A stretch of 64,000 bases of DNA from JAJRXR01 sp041402005 (GCA_041402005.1 JAWKTB010000004.1:248001-312000); one strand, 5' to 3'; shown: positions 7,641-18,784, counted from the first letter of the stretch. A program made the numbers and translations. Notes: generated by a model from the sequence alone, not told the origin.

Positions 7641-8897
7641 TCACGGCTCCAACAACCCCCCCTGCTCGCCCGTGACGTAGCGCACCGCGAACAGGCACTC
7701 GGCCGCGAGCCACGGCGTGTCCGCCAGGTACTCGGGGAACGAGACGTCCTGCGAGATGCACCGGTCGATCCATCGCTCCGCCGCGGCTTTGTGCTTGGGC
7801 GAGCAGTACTTCATAGCGTCGTGCGTGGCGATCATCATCCAGGGCCACTCGAAGTTGCGGATGCGGTCGACCTCCTGCACGCCGTTGGGGAGCTGGCGCC
7901 AGGAGTTGCTCGAGCTCGAGGCCAGGGGCGTGGGGACGGCCTCGGGGAGGGTCTCGATCCAGTCGTCGGCGAGATCGCGGAGCTGGTGATCGTCCGGCGC
8001 CCGGGCGGTCGCGCAGAGCAGGGCGTGGAAGGCGAGTGCGGAGATGCCGAGGCCTGTGCTGCGGAGTTGGGATGGGGAGGTGGAATCTGAATAGCGCCAG
8101 CGGAGGGCGCCGTCGGAGACGCGGTTGGCGCGGAGCCAGAGGGCGGCCTCGCGGAGGGCGATGGCGGAGTCGCGGCGTGTGGAGGGGGAGAGCTCGGCGC
8201 CGTCGAGCGCGGTGTCGAGCGCGAGCATGGCGATGCATGTGGCGTAGGTGGAGGAGAGCTCGGCGCGTCCGCCGTTGAGGTCGGAGGTGCCGGGGTAGTC
8301 GGACCACGCGGAAGCCTTGGTGCGTTCGGCGAGGAGGGCGGCGACCTCGGCGTCGACCTGGGGCGAGCCGAAGCGGGCGAGCGTGAGCGAGACCCACGCG
8401 TGGACGACACTGCTCGGGGGGTCGGTCGGCTGGTTGAGCTGCTTCCAGTATCCGTCGTTCGGGCTGCGGCGGACGAGAAGAGCGTCGGCGACGGAATCGG
8501 AGGTGGCGATGGTGGAGCCGGTGAGTGAGGGGTCGAGTATGCCGTGCAGCGAGAGGGCGATCTGGGCGACGGGCCAGGCCTGGTAGACGTCCGGCTGTGC
8601 GTTGGGGTCGGAGGAGGCGATGCGCCAGGCGCGTTCGTTGACGGAGAGGAGCGAGCCGCGGAGCTGCTCGGTCTGACGCTGGACGAAGGCCTTGTCGAGC
8701 TGCTGGGCGGCGTCGTACTTCCACTGGCTGAGGAAGAAGCCACCCGCGGCGAACGTGCTGGCGAGGACGAGGGAGTACCCGCCGAGCATGTAGCGCTGGC
8801 GGACGGCCTGGGAGCGCGTGGACCAGTATTTCCCAGCGCGGCGCAGGAGGGATTTGTTGAGCGAGGCCCAGAGTGGGGCAAAGAGCCATTCGATCAC
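7641..8897 (-). CDS. membrane-anchored alpha-toroid-like protein, function unknown
   Basis: A 418-residue protein. Residues 1-35 are basic and amphipathic, followed by one membrane segment (about 37-58, LGGYSLVLASTFAAGGFFLS). The rest is rich in paired helices with a repeat feel: VVHAWVSLTLARFG, SSTYATCIAMLALD, STGLGISALAFHALL and FEWPWMMIATHDAMKY. This resembles terpene-cyclase-like alpha/alpha toroids, but no catalytic DxDD or QW motif is clear, so I claim no enzyme activity. The gene is bracketed by 67-bp direct repeats derived from the mutase 3' end, which suggests it was inserted or trapped there. Confidence 0.65.
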   Translation of the reverse strand: MIEWLFAPLWASLNKSLLRRAGKYWSTRSQAVRQRYMLGGYSLVLASTFAAGGFFLSQWKYDAAQQLDKAFVQRQTEQLRGSLLSVNERAWRIASSDPNAQPDVYQAWPVAQIALSLHGILDPSLTGSTIATSDSVADALLVRRSPNDGYWKQLNQPTDPPSSVVHAWVSLTLARFGSPQVDAEVAALLAERTKASAWSDYPGTSDLNGGRAELSSTYATCIAMLALDTALDGAELSPSTRRDSAIALREAALWLRANRVSDGALRWRYSDSTSPSQLRSTGLGISALAFHALLCATARAPDDHQLRDLADDWIETLPEAVPTPLASSSSNSWRQLPNGVQEVDRIRNFEWPWMMIATHDAMKYCSPKHKAAAERWIDRCISQDVSFPEYLADTPWLAAECLFAVRYVTGEQGGLLEP

Positions 8898-8928
8898 GGT
8901 CGTACCCCCTGGTGCGAGGACGCGATGA

Positions 8929-10833
<1,905 letters not shown>

Positions 10834-10989
10834 AGGGCGTTGGGGGTGGCAGTTTGGGGCGTGAATCCGGGGTCGGCGCGGCGTCGAAGGCCAGGGCGAG
10901 TCGAGCGTCGCCCGGTTTGCCGTGGCGGGCGACGCGGGGCGCCCCCGGAGTGAGGGCGCGTCGAGGCCGCGGCGAACCAGGAGTGTGTG

Positions 10990-11961
10990 ATGAATCGTTT
11001 GACGATTGTCGGCATCGCCGTCGTCGCGGCGGTGGGTGGTGTGGCGCAGGCGCAGTGCAAGTCCGGCATGGCGGACGCTGGGTGGGAGGCGAGCGGGTCG
11101 TGCGAGACCGCGACCATTATACCGGTTGCCTGGCACGCGCCCGAAAAGGACATCGTGGACACCGCGGTCGGCGCGGGGCAGTTCACGATCCTCGCGAAGG
11201 CGTTGAAGGCGGCCGAACTCATCGAGGCGCTCAAGGGTGAGGGGCCGTTCACGGTGTTCGCCCCCACCGACGAGGCGTTCGCCAAGCTGCCCAAGGGCAC
11301 GGTCGAGACGCTGCTCAAGCCGGAGAACAAGGACAAGCTGACAGCGATCCTGACCTACCACGTCGTCCCCGGCAAGGTGCTCGCGGAGAAAGTCGTGACG
11401 CTCAAGAACGCGGGGACGCTGAACGGGCAGCGCGTGGACATCAAGACCAAGGACGACAAGGTCTGGGTCGATGGCGCCAGGGTGACCGCTACAGACATCA
11501 TGGCGAGCAACGGGGTGATCCATGTCATCGACACCGTGCTCATGCCCGAGTCGAAGAACATCGTCGAGGTGGCGAGCGAGAACGGATCGTTCGGGACGCT
11601 GCTTGCGGCGGCGAAGGCGGCGGGGCTGGTGGACACGTTGACGGGGCAGGGGCCGTTCACGGTCTTCGCGCCGACCGACGAGGCGTTCGCGAAGCTGGCG
11701 CCGGGGACGGTGGAGATGCTGCTGAAGCCGGAGAACAAGGAGAAGCTGCGCCAGGTGCTGCTCTACCACGTGGTGTCAGGGCGTGTGTACTCGGACAAGG
11801 CGGTCGAGCTGGGCGAGGCCGCGACGGTGCAGGGGCAGGACGTGATGATCAAGAAGTCGCGCGAGGGCGTGTCGATCAACCGGTCGAAGGTGGTGGCGGC
11901 GGACGTCGAGGCGTCCAACGGCGTGATCCACGTGATCGACGCGGTGCTCATGCCCCAGTGA
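10990..11961 (+). CDS. secreted protein with two fasciclin (FAS1) domains
   Basis: A 323-residue exported protein with a signal peptide (NRLTIVGIAVVAAVGGVAQA). Two FAS1 domains follow, each with the signature GPFTVFAPTDEAFAKL, then a kL..iL.YHVVpGkv strand, and a closing SNGVIHVIDxVLMP. The first spans about residues 50-180 and the second about 185-323. FAS1 domains mediate adhesion or matrix contacts outside the cell. An AGGAG ribosome binding site sits 6 nt before the ATG at 10990. A GTG three bases earlier is less likely. The downstream sigma/anti-sigma pair is a common companion of fasciclin genes and may control it. Confidence 0.9.
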   Translation: MNRLTIVGIAVVAAVGGVAQAQCKSGMADAGWEASGSCETATIIPVAWHAPEKDIVDTAVGAGQFTILAKALKAAELIEALKGEGPFTVFAPTDEAFAKLPKGTVETLLKPENKDKLTAILTYHVVPGKVLAEKVVTLKNAGTLNGQRVDIKTKDDKVWVDGARVTATDIMASNGVIHVIDTVLMPESKNIVEVASENGSFGTLLAAAKAAGLVDTLTGQGPFTVFAPTDEAFAKLAPGTVEMLLKPENKEKLRQVLLYHVVSGRVYSDKAVELGEAATVQGQDVMIKKSREGVSINRSKVVAADVEASNGVIHVIDAVLMPQ

Positions 11962-12101
11962 CGCGTGTGGAGACGCCCCGTCGATCATGCGTACGGGAGC
12001 GTCGAGTCGCGCGGCGGAGGGCGGGGGTGGGTGGCGGACGTCTTGGCGCCCCACCCCCGCCACGGCTACGATCGCCGCGACGCTTGAGAGGGCGGCGCGG
12101 C

Positions 12102-12692
12102 GTGTCCAAAGATTCGATCCTCCAACGAGTGGCGTCGGGTGACGCGAACGCGGTCCGGGAGTGTGCGGACCAGTACGGGGGGTTGGTGTGGTCGCTGGCG
12201 CGTCGGTGGAGCCCGACACGTGCGGACGCCGAGGACGCGGTGCAGGACGTGTTTGTCTCCGTTTGGCGCAACGCGGGGCGGTTCGATCCGACGATCTCGC
12301 AGGAGACGACGTTCATCGCGATGATCGCACGCCGGCGCCTGATCGACCGGATGCGCAAGGCGGGGCGGCGGCCCGATGAGGTCGCGCTCGACGAGGGCTC
12401 GGCGCAGGCACGGGCGGATGGGCGCGCCGGGGGCTCCGGCGTGGGCGCCGCCGAAATGGGCGAGGACGCGGCCCGGGCCGAGGCCGCGATGCGCGAGCTG
12501 AGCGAGGAGCAGCAGCGGGTGCTGCGGCTGTCGATCGTGCACGGCGTGAGCCACGAGAAGATCGCGGCGTCGACCGGGCTACCCCTGGGCACGGTCAAGA
12601 CACACATCCGAAGGGGGCTGATCAAGCTACGGGGGATCCTGGCGGAGCCGGAGGGCGTGGGCGTTGGCGCTGGGAAGGGGGCGGGGTCATGA
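12102..12692 (+). CDS. ECF-type RNA polymerase sigma factor
   Basis: A 196-residue sigma-70 family factor. Region 2 is at about residues 20-90 (YGGLVWSLARRW, EDAVQDVFVSVW, FIAMIARRRLIDRMRK). A variable Gly/Ala-rich linker follows. Region 4 is at about 130-185 (LSEEQQRVLRLSIVHGVSHEKIAASTGLPLGTVKTHIRRGL). It directs RNA polymerase to a small regulon and is presumably held by the anti-sigma factor encoded next, which overlaps it by 4 bp (ATGA). The start is GTG at 12102. A TACGAT box at 12067-12072 could be its promoter with a short leader. Confidence 0.9.
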   Translation: MSKDSILQRVASGDANAVRECADQYGGLVWSLARRWSPTRADAEDAVQDVFVSVWRNAGRFDPTISQETTFIAMIARRRLIDRMRKAGRRPDEVALDEGSAQARADGRAGGSGVGAAEMGEDAARAEAAMRELSEEQQRVLRLSIVHGVSHEKIAASTGLPLGTVKTHIRRGLIKLRGILAEPEGVGVGAGKGAGS

Positions 12693-13543
12693 GGACGCTG
12701 CCGAGCGACGACCGGGTGCTGGACCTGCTAGGCGAGATCGTCTCGGGCGAGGGGGGTGAGCGAGCGCGGTCCGAGCTGCGCGGGCTCGTCGGGGCGCACG
12801 AAGCGGAGGCGCTGATCGAGGAGTTCGAGCTGGCCGCGGCGGCGGGCGAACTGGCGTCGATGGGCGCGGTCGAGGCGATGCCCGCGTCGGTGCGCGCGAA
12901 GGTCAACGAGGCGGCGGCGCAGTTCATCGCCCAACAGCGAGATGATGAGAACGAGCTGGCGCCCTTCGGGCTCGACCCGGGGCGCGGGGCGCCCTTGGGG
13001 CTTGCGGTGGCGGGATGGCTCGCGGCGGCGGCGTGCCTCGCGATCGCCGCGGTGGCGTGGCTGGCGAAGCCGGCGCCCGCGCCGACGCCGAGCGAGCGGA
13101 TGGCGGCGCTCGAGCGAAGCGCGCCCGATGTGATCGAGGCGCCCCTCGCCGGGATCGACACGATCGGGGCCGCGAAGAACCCCCTCGATCACGGCGTATC
13201 GGGCGCGATCGTCTGGTCCGACGCGAAGGACGAGGGGTACATCCGCGTGTCAGGCGTCGAGGCGAACGACCCAAGCAAGTTCCAGTACCAGCTCTGGATC
13301 TTCGACGCGGAGCGCCCGACGGGTGACCTCCCGCAGTTCCGGGCCGAGGGGCTGCCCGAGATCCTGACGCAACGCCCCGTCGACGGCGGCGTGTTCGACA
13401 TCCCGGCGGGCGGCGAGGCGGTGATCCCGATCGACGCGAAGCTGCCGATCGGCAAGGGCGTGCTGTTCGCCGTCACCAAAGAGCCACCGGGGGGCGTGGT
13501 GGTGAGCGATCGGGAGATCGTGTTCCTGGCGCTGCGGGGGTAG
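12689..13543 (+). CDS. anti-sigma factor, RskA-type
   Basis: A 284-residue predicted membrane protein. The N-terminal cytoplasmic part (about 1-100) is helical and would bind the sigma factor; I see no zinc-binding HxxxCxxC motif. One membrane helix lies at about 108-130 (LAVAGWLAAAACLAIAAVAWLA). The C-terminal periplasmic part matches the anti-sigma-K/RskA domain (YIRVSGVEANDPSKFQYQLWIFD, PPGGVVVSDREIVFLAL). It overlaps the sigma gene by ATGA, so the two are translationally coupled. Its 3' end is also found as a decayed copy at 16252-16330. Confidence 0.85.
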   Translation: MRTLPSDDRVLDLLGEIVSGEGGERARSELRGLVGAHEAEALIEEFELAAAAGELASMGAVEAMPASVRAKVNEAAAQFIAQQRDDENELAPFGLDPGRGAPLGLAVAGWLAAAACLAIAAVAWLAKPAPAPTPSERMAALERSAPDVIEAPLAGIDTIGAAKNPLDHGVSGAIVWSDAKDEGYIRVSGVEANDPSKFQYQLWIFDAERPTGDLPQFRAEGLPEILTQRPVDGGVFDIPAGGEAVIPIDAKLPIGKGVLFAVTKEPPGGVVVSDREIVFLALRG

Positions 13544-13586
13544 GCGGGCGCTAGGGCGCCGACGGCGGCTGGGCGTTGGTGGCGCT

Positions 13587-13889
13587 GCCGAAGCCGGCGA
13601 ACTGGCGCATGGTCCAAAGCCGAGTCCGGTAGCCCTGGGGGAAGAGGCCCCTTGTGTAGGGGAACTGGCCCGGGGGCGGGATGTGCTCGGCGGGATCGTC
13701 GAGCGAGGGCGTGGAGGTGGTCGCGTCGTAGACGGGGTTGAGGACGATGCCGGAGATGGTGACGGCGTGGGGATCGACGTCGGCGGGCGTGGCGTGGATG
13801 CGGGGGCCGGTGGTGGTCTGGGTATGGGACATGGGGCCTCCGTGGGGGGACGCGACGGCTCGGGCGTCGTCGCCCGACATTGTATGGGA
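13587..13889 (-). pseudogene. 5' fragment of the mutase gene (303-bp repeat, right copy)
   Basis: Identical to 10531-10833. It carries the mutase upstream region, the start codon at 13832 and the first about 82 codons. After ...RQFAGFGSA the frame leaves the homology and ends at 13551 (TNAQPPSAP-stop). A truncated peptide of about 93 residues could be made, but no catalytic part is present. It sits exactly between the anti-sigma stop and the next gene. Confidence 0.9.
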
Positions 13890-13930
13890 GAGGGGATCGG
13901 GGACCCAGCGGGCGACCACGAGGCGGCGGG

Positions 13931-15496
13931 TCAGGGCGCTTCGTCGGGCGAGGCGGGCGTGAAGGCGTAGTCCGCGCCGGCGTGGCCGGGCATGAGCGCT
14001 TGGTGACGGGTGTTGGAAGGGAGCTCGGCGCAGGCGTCGTCCTGCCCGTCGGCGCCGACGGAGTAGAGCAGATAGACGCGACCGTGCTCGTCCGGCTCCG
14101 GGAGGGGGCGGTAGATGAAGCTGGCGTCGTGGGCGAACGGGTCCTGTGGGATCGCATCGAGATAGGTGGGAAGCAGGGCGTCGAGGGAGGGTGGCGGCTC
14201 AGCGTGCCGGGCGCGGTAGAGCTCGATCGCGAGGCGAAGACGCATGCCGGCGGAGCGACAGGTGGCGGCATCATCGAACTGCTGTGCCGTGCCGATCGTT
14301 GAGAGGATCGCCGAGAGGAGCTTTGAATCGTCGATCCGCTCGAGGAGGCGCTTCCAGTCCGCGTCGTCGACGCGGTCGCGGGGCGCGAGGGAGGCGCGGG
14401 CGACACAGGCGTCGAAGTACTCATTGGCGAGTTGCACGGTCGCCCGCTTGCGCGGGAGGCCGAGACCCGGGATGTTCCGGGGCGAGGGAGCGTTGGCCGC
14501 GAAAGCGGACCCGGTCAGCAGACTCATCTCGGTCGGGAGGGCGTACCCGCTGCCCGCGCCGTCGTCGGAGTGGGTGATGGCGATGGTGTCGAGGGTCAGG
14601 AGACGCTCACCCTCGAGCATCATGGCATGGGGCGCCAGCGAGCGACGGCGCTGCTCGTTGTTGAGGAGCGCACGAATCGTGTCGGCGTCGAGGCTCTCAC
14701 TCGCAAAGGCGTCCTGGACCATCCCGTCGGCCAGAGCCAACAGGGCATAGACGACGAGGCGAGAGATCAGAGTCGGGTCGTAGGAGAGCGTCCGCGCGAT
14801 CGCGAGGACGTGCTCGTGGGCGCGGGCGGCGGCGATCGGGTCGCCCCGGCGGACTGAAAGCAGGAACTGCGCCTTGAGCGCACGTGCCAGGGCGCGAGAA
14901 TGGCCGAGGCTGTCGAGCATCCGCACCGCCATTGGATGTGCCGTGCCGACGTCCGGGACGGCACGGGGAGCCACGGCCATCTGGTCGAGCAGGTCGTAGA
15001 CGCCGCTCTCTCGAAGCGCATCGAGGTACTCCATCGCATAGGCGCTGAAGAGCTTGTTGTACTCCCGCTGGAGGTTCTTGGCCTCGTCGGCGGAGAGGTC
15101 GCGTGTGTTGATGTGCGGGATGGTGGGGTCCTCGATCGACTCCATGTCGAGGTACGCCGCTTCGCCCGGGTCCGGGAAGCGCGACGCCATCTCTTGCTCC
15201 ATGAGATCGCGGATCTCCTCATCGAGCGCGACGGACCTTTCAAGGGCCTGGAGGAGGAGGTCGTAGGCGTCGGGCGCGTCAGGACCCGCGTCGCTCGGCT
15301 GGAAGCGTTCGATGAGCTCGCCCAGCTTGGCCGGCCCGTCGGGGAAGGACCCCGGAACGGCGAGTGAGATTCGCACGACGGGGATGATCAGGACGACTAC
15401 TCCGACAGTGAGTAGGAGAACGAGCGTGATGACGATGTCGCGCCTTTGCAACCCGAAACGACGCTTGGCGCCGGACTCGGGCTGATTCGCGCTCAC
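13931..15496 (-). CDS. membrane-anchored protein, paralogue A
   Basis: A 521-residue protein with one N-terminal membrane segment (about 20-42, IVITLVLLLTVGVVVLIIPVVRISLA) and a large extracytoplasmic part of unknown function. It is a paralogue of 16337-17899: both have PVVRIS, PDAPxAYDLL, EGERLLTLDTI, SDDGAGSGYALPTE and the tail IELYRARH, PPSLDALLP, IPQDPFAHDASFIYR, LLYSVGADGQDD. That tail resembles the C-terminus of planctomycete pseudopilin-like proteins. The start is GTG at 15496, overlapping the stop of the upstream gene (GTGA), so the two form an operon. Confidence 0.75.
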   Translation of the reverse strand: MSANQPESGAKRRFGLQRRDIVITLVLLLTVGVVVLIIPVVRISLAVPGSFPDGPAKLGELIERFQPSDAGPDAPDAYDLLLQALERSVALDEEIRDLMEQEMASRFPDPGEAAYLDMESIEDPTIPHINTRDLSADEAKNLQREYNKLFSAYAMEYLDALRESGVYDLLDQMAVAPRAVPDVGTAHPMAVRMLDSLGHSRALARALKAQFLLSVRRGDPIAAARAHEHVLAIARTLSYDPTLISRLVVYALLALADGMVQDAFASESLDADTIRALLNNEQRRRSLAPHAMMLEGERLLTLDTIAITHSDDGAGSGYALPTEMSLLTGSAFAANAPSPRNIPGLGLPRKRATVQLANEYFDACVARASLAPRDRVDDADWKRLLERIDDSKLLSAILSTIGTAQQFDDAATCRSAGMRLRLAIELYRARHAEPPPSLDALLPTYLDAIPQDPFAHDASFIYRPLPEPDEHGRVYLLYSVGADGQDDACAELPSNTRHQALMPGHAGADYAFTPASPDEAP

Positions 15497-16164
15497 GCGC
15501 CGGGCGCCGCGGGGGCGCCTCGGGCCGGCTCGGCGTTGGACATGCCGATCTTGAACGCGGTCGCGACGGCGAGGCCGAACCAGAGCAAGTCCCAGAGGCT
15601 GAAGCTGTCCTTGAACGCCTGGGTTCGGATGTCGGCCGCCATCGTGTCGAGCTGGGACTGTCGTTGCGACTCGATCCGGTCCCTGTAGGCGCCGTGCTCG
15701 TCCTCGGACATCGCCTCCCAGCGCGCGACGGCCTCGCCCCAGACGCCGGGCGGGTAGTCCTTCTCGCTGATCGCCTCCGCCGGGTTGACACCCTCGGGCC
15801 ACGCGAGCTCCTCGCCCGCGTCCGCATGCTCGCTGACGATCTCATCGGCGAGATACGCGTGGAGGAGTTCGTCGGGCGCCTCGGCGGTCATGCCGTTCTC
15901 TCGCATGTACTTCGCGACCGCGAAGTGCACGTCGGCGTACTTGCCCCCGGCGATGCTGAGAATGGAGATGAAGACGGCGAGGCCAGCGACGGCGGGGCCG
16001 CCCTTGCCTCCTGCGCCCCCAAGCGTCGCGATGCCGACGACGAAGCCGATCCCCCACGCGATCCAGCCGATCTCGAAGTGGAGGAAGTAAGAGATGGCGG
16101 CCCAGACCGCGGCACAGACGATCGCGGCGACCAGGCCGAAGGCTGTGGCTCGGATCAGGTTCAT
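15493..16164 (-). CDS. hypothetical integral membrane protein
   Basis: A 223-residue protein. There are about three membrane segments in the first 70 residues (ATAFGLVAAIVCAAVWAAISYF, WIAWGIGFVVGIATL, AGLAVFISILSIAGG), a soluble acidic middle region (about 75-185) and a last membrane segment (SLWDLLWFGLAVATAFKIGM). I do not recognise a family. It is first in a two-gene operon with paralogue A, with a 4-bp GTGA overlap. The start ATG at 16164 is preceded by GAGGG. Confidence 0.65.
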   Translation of the reverse strand: MNLIRATAFGLVAAIVCAAVWAAISYFLHFEIGWIAWGIGFVVGIATLGGAGGKGGPAVAGLAVFISILSIAGGKYADVHFAVAKYMRENGMTAEAPDELLHAYLADEIVSEHADAGEELAWPEGVNPAEAISEKDYPPGVWGEAVARWEAMSEDEHGAYRDRIESQRQSQLDTMAADIRTQAFKDSFSLWDLLWFGLAVATAFKIGMSNAEPARGAPAAPGA

Positions 16165-16251
16165 GGGGCCCTCGTGGTGACGAGCGATGTGCTTTGGAAC
16201 GAGGGCAGTCTAATGAACGACCAGAGGGTGTTCAAGCATCGAGCGATGCGG

Positions 16252-16330
16252 CGCTGTTCGCGGACACGAAGGAGCCGCCTTGGGGGTCGTGGTGAGCAAT
16301 CGGGAGATCGTTCCTGGCGCTTCAGGGTTG
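16252..16330 (+). pseudogene. decayed 3' end of the anti-sigma gene
   Basis: Aligned with 13461-13543, it keeps GCTGTTCGC, GAGCC, GTCGTGGTGAGC, CGGGAGATCG and TTCCTGGCGC in order, with scattered substitutions and a 1-base deletion. In the intact gene this part codes KEPPGGVVVSDREIVFLAL. It abuts the 3' end of paralogue B exactly as the intact anti-sigma gene neighbours paralogue A. Confidence 0.8.
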
Positions 16331-16336
16331 GGCGGG

Positions 16337-17899
16337 TCAGGGCGAAGCGTCATCGCTTGGCGGAGTGAAGAGAAAGTCCGTGCCTGGATAATCCTTGCTA
16401 AATGCGTGGAACTGGTCAGGATCGCCGGGAACAGGCGTGGCGTCGTTGTCCTCGCCGTCCTCGGCGACGGAGTAGAGGAGAAAGTCACGCCCGTACTCGT
16501 CGGGCGGCGAGAGACGGCGGTAGACAAAGCGGGCGTTTTGCGAGTAGGGATCGACCGCGATCGATGGGAGGATCTCGGGGACGAGCTCTTCGAGAGTCGT
16601 GGGCAGCGACCGATGACGTGCCCGGTAGAGCTGAATGGCTAGGAGGGTCTGCGTGCCGGCACGTTCGCACGCGAAGCGGTCCTCGGCATGAATCATCTTC
16701 CCATACGCAGGCATCACGATGTTGAGAAGCATGTACCGACGGGAGAGGTTTTCGTAGTCGTGACGTGGGTGCACGATGAAACGCTCACGGCGTCGCGTAT
16801 TCGCCAGGAGTGTGACGTCATCGAACAGGTCGTTGGCAACCCGGGTAATGTCGTCTCGACGTGCGAGGAAGAGTCCGGGCACGTTTCTGATCGAGGGTGA
16901 GGTGTGGATCGTGCCGCCGGAGAGTTTCGCGAACTCGACGGGCAGGGCGAACCCGGATCCCATGCCGTCATCCGAATAGGTCCACTGAATGGTGTCAAGC
17001 TCCACCAGACGCTCGCCCTCGAGGGCAAATGAGGGGCCGGGAACTTCGTTCAGGGAGAGCCAAAGCCCGAGGAGCTCATCGAGAGTGCGTTCGGGGAGTT
17101 CGGCGTGGAGGGCGGCATCGCGGGTCACATCGGCCGCGAGGGCCGCCATCGCAATACCGACAAGACGCTCGATCAGGATCGGCTGTCGCATGTGGATGCG
17201 CGCCAGTGCGAGCATGTGAGATACGGCGTTGACGAGCGTCTCGGGATCGTGTTCGCGGAGCGCGAATTCAGCACGGGCCCGCTCGAAGCGGGCGAGTTCG
17301 CGGGAGTCGCTCAGCTCGGGAAGCAGAAGCTCGAGGAGGAACATGCCCTCCGGGTACTCGAACGAGCGGACAGCCCTCGGAATCGCGGCAATCGTATCCA
17401 TCTCCTCGAAAAAGCCGGCGTCGTCCATCGCGGCGAGATATCGCCTGGTGAAGTCGACATGCATCTCGTTGACCGCGGCGCGAGCCGCTTCCTCTTCCTC
17501 CGATGACATCTCCACGAAGCTTGGTGGTGGCTCGGTTGGGTCCCAGACCGACTGAGGTGTGATGCTCGGGGGTTCGTACGCGAGCCCGAAGCGCTCCTCG
17601 GATTCGGCCGCGAGGCGCTCGTCCCAGGTTGCCTTGAGAGCGTTCTCCCTCCGAAGCAAATCAATCAGCAAGTCGTAGGCATTGGGAGCGTCTGGCGGGA
17701 TGTCGGAGGGCTGATGCGCTTCGGTCAGTGCAAGGAGCTTCGCCGGCGTATCAGGCGCCCCGGCGGGCGTCGCCATCGAGATCCGCACGACCGGGATGAG
17801 CAAGATCGCGATGCCGACCATCAAGAGGAGCCCCAATACGAGCAGGACATTCCTCGGGCGCGGGAGGCTGCGGCGTGGTTTGCTCTCTGTGTCGTGCAT
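16337..17899 (-). CDS. membrane-anchored protein, paralogue B
   Basis: A 520-residue paralogue of 13931-15496. It has an N-terminal membrane segment (about 18-40, NVLLVLGLLLMVGIAILLIPVVRISMA) and a long extracytoplasmic region, with shared blocks IPPDAPNAYDLL, EGERLVELDTIQW, SDDGMGSGFALPVEF, IQLYRARH, LPSIAVDPYSQNARFVYR and LLYSVAEDGEDND. Function is unknown. Unlike paralogue A it has no linked upstream membrane gene. Codon use is slightly less GC-biased than in paralogue A. Confidence 0.75.
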   Translation of the reverse strand: MHDTESKPRRSLPRPRNVLLVLGLLLMVGIAILLIPVVRISMATPAGAPDTPAKLLALTEAHQPSDIPPDAPNAYDLLIDLLRRENALKATWDERLAAESEERFGLAYEPPSITPQSVWDPTEPPPSFVEMSSEEEEAARAAVNEMHVDFTRRYLAAMDDAGFFEEMDTIAAIPRAVRSFEYPEGMFLLELLLPELSDSRELARFERARAEFALREHDPETLVNAVSHMLALARIHMRQPILIERLVGIAMAALAADVTRDAALHAELPERTLDELLGLWLSLNEVPGPSFALEGERLVELDTIQWTYSDDGMGSGFALPVEFAKLSGGTIHTSPSIRNVPGLFLARRDDITRVANDLFDDVTLLANTRRRERFIVHPRHDYENLSRRYMLLNIVMPAYGKMIHAEDRFACERAGTQTLLAIQLYRARHRSLPTTLEELVPEILPSIAVDPYSQNARFVYRRLSPPDEYGRDFLLYSVAEDGEDNDATPVPGDPDQFHAFSKDYPGTDFLFTPPSDDASP

Positions 17900-17926
17900 C
17901 CTGTGAGCCCCCCCGTTCCGGCACGT

Positions 17927-18784
17927 CTACTTGGCGTGCTCGAACACGCCCCGCCCCGTCTTGTCGCCCAGCCTCCCTGCCGTCACGAGCTGACGCAGCA
18001 GCGGGCACGGCCTGTACCGGTCGTTGTTCAGCCCCTCGGCGAGCACGTCCATGATGTGGGCGCACGTGTCCAGTCCGATGAAGTCGGCCAGACGCAGCGG
18101 GCCCATCGGGAAGTTGCACCCGAGCTTCATGATCTGGTCGATGTGCTCGGGCTCGGCGACCCCCTCCATCCAGGCGTAGAACGCCTCGTTGATCATCGGC
18201 ATCAGGACGCGGTTGCTCACGAAGCCGGCGCGGTCGTTGGCGGGGACCGCCGTCTTGCCCATCGACTCGGCGAGGTTCACGACCCGCTCGGTCACCTTCT
18301 TGTCGGTCGCCAGGCCGTTGATGACCTCGACGAGCTGCATGACGGGGACGGGGTAGAAGAAGTGCATGCCGATGACGCGCTCGGGGCGGGCGGTCGCCGC
18401 GGCGATCTCGGTGATCGAGATCGAGCTGGTATTGGTCGCGAGGATCTGGTCGCCCGTAAACATCGCGTCCAGCTTCTCGAAGACCGCGGCCTTCACGCCC
18501 GCGTCCTCGACGACGGCCTCGATCACGATGTCCGAGCCCTCCAGATAGTGCAGGTCGGTGACGTATGTCAGGCGGTCCTTGGCCCCCTTGGCGTCAGCCT
18601 CGGTCATCCGCCCCTTCTCGACGGCACGGGCGAGGAGCTTGTCGTGCGTCGCCTGGCAGCGGGCGATCGCGTCGGGGGCGGTGTCGTAGACGACGGTGTC
18701 GAGGCCGGCGACCGCGGCGGCCTGGGCGATGCCGCCGCCCATCTGGCCCGAACCGACGACGCCGACTTTCTTGATGTTGTGCAT
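17927..18784 (-). CDS. 3-hydroxybutyryl-CoA / 3-hydroxyacyl-CoA dehydrogenase
   Basis: A 285-residue single-domain dehydrogenase that oxidises 3-hydroxyacyl-CoA with NAD(P). It has the Rossmann motif VGVVGSGQMGGGIAQAAAVAG near the N-terminus, the catalytic block ILATNTSSISITEIA and RVIGMHFFYPVPVMQLVEVI (catalytic His in HFFYP), then DRAGFVSNRVLMPMINEA and the C-terminal GDKTGRGVFEH. The length fits the short Hbd/PaaH type without a hydratase domain. A GAGGAG ribosome binding site precedes the ATG. It may work in butanoate or fatty-acid degradation. The nearby mutase is also a CoA enzyme, but they are not in one operon. Confidence 0.92.
   Translation of the reverse strand: MHNIKKVGVVGSGQMGGGIAQAAAVAGLDTVVYDTAPDAIARCQATHDKLLARAVEKGRMTEADAKGAKDRLTYVTDLHYLEGSDIVIEAVVEDAGVKAAVFEKLDAMFTGDQILATNTSSISITEIAAATARPERVIGMHFFYPVPVMQLVEVINGLATDKKVTERVVNLAESMGKTAVPANDRAGFVSNRVLMPMINEAFYAWMEGVAEPEHIDQIMKLGCNFPMGPLRLADFIGLDTCAHIMDVLAEGLNNDRYRPCPLLRQLVTAGRLGDKTGRGVFEHAK

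Noticed and set aside
6066..8897. DUF2726, low-GC gene and membrane protein as a defence system
   Set aside because: They are not in one operon, lack helicase, methylase or known effector motifs, and one is separated by a mutase fragment. Mentioned only as a possibility.
12102..13543. Sigma/anti-sigma pair as the controller of the mutase
   Set aside because: Only proximity supports it. The 303-bp repeats show the neighbourhood is rearranged, so linkage is weak evidence. Fasciclin is the more usual partner.
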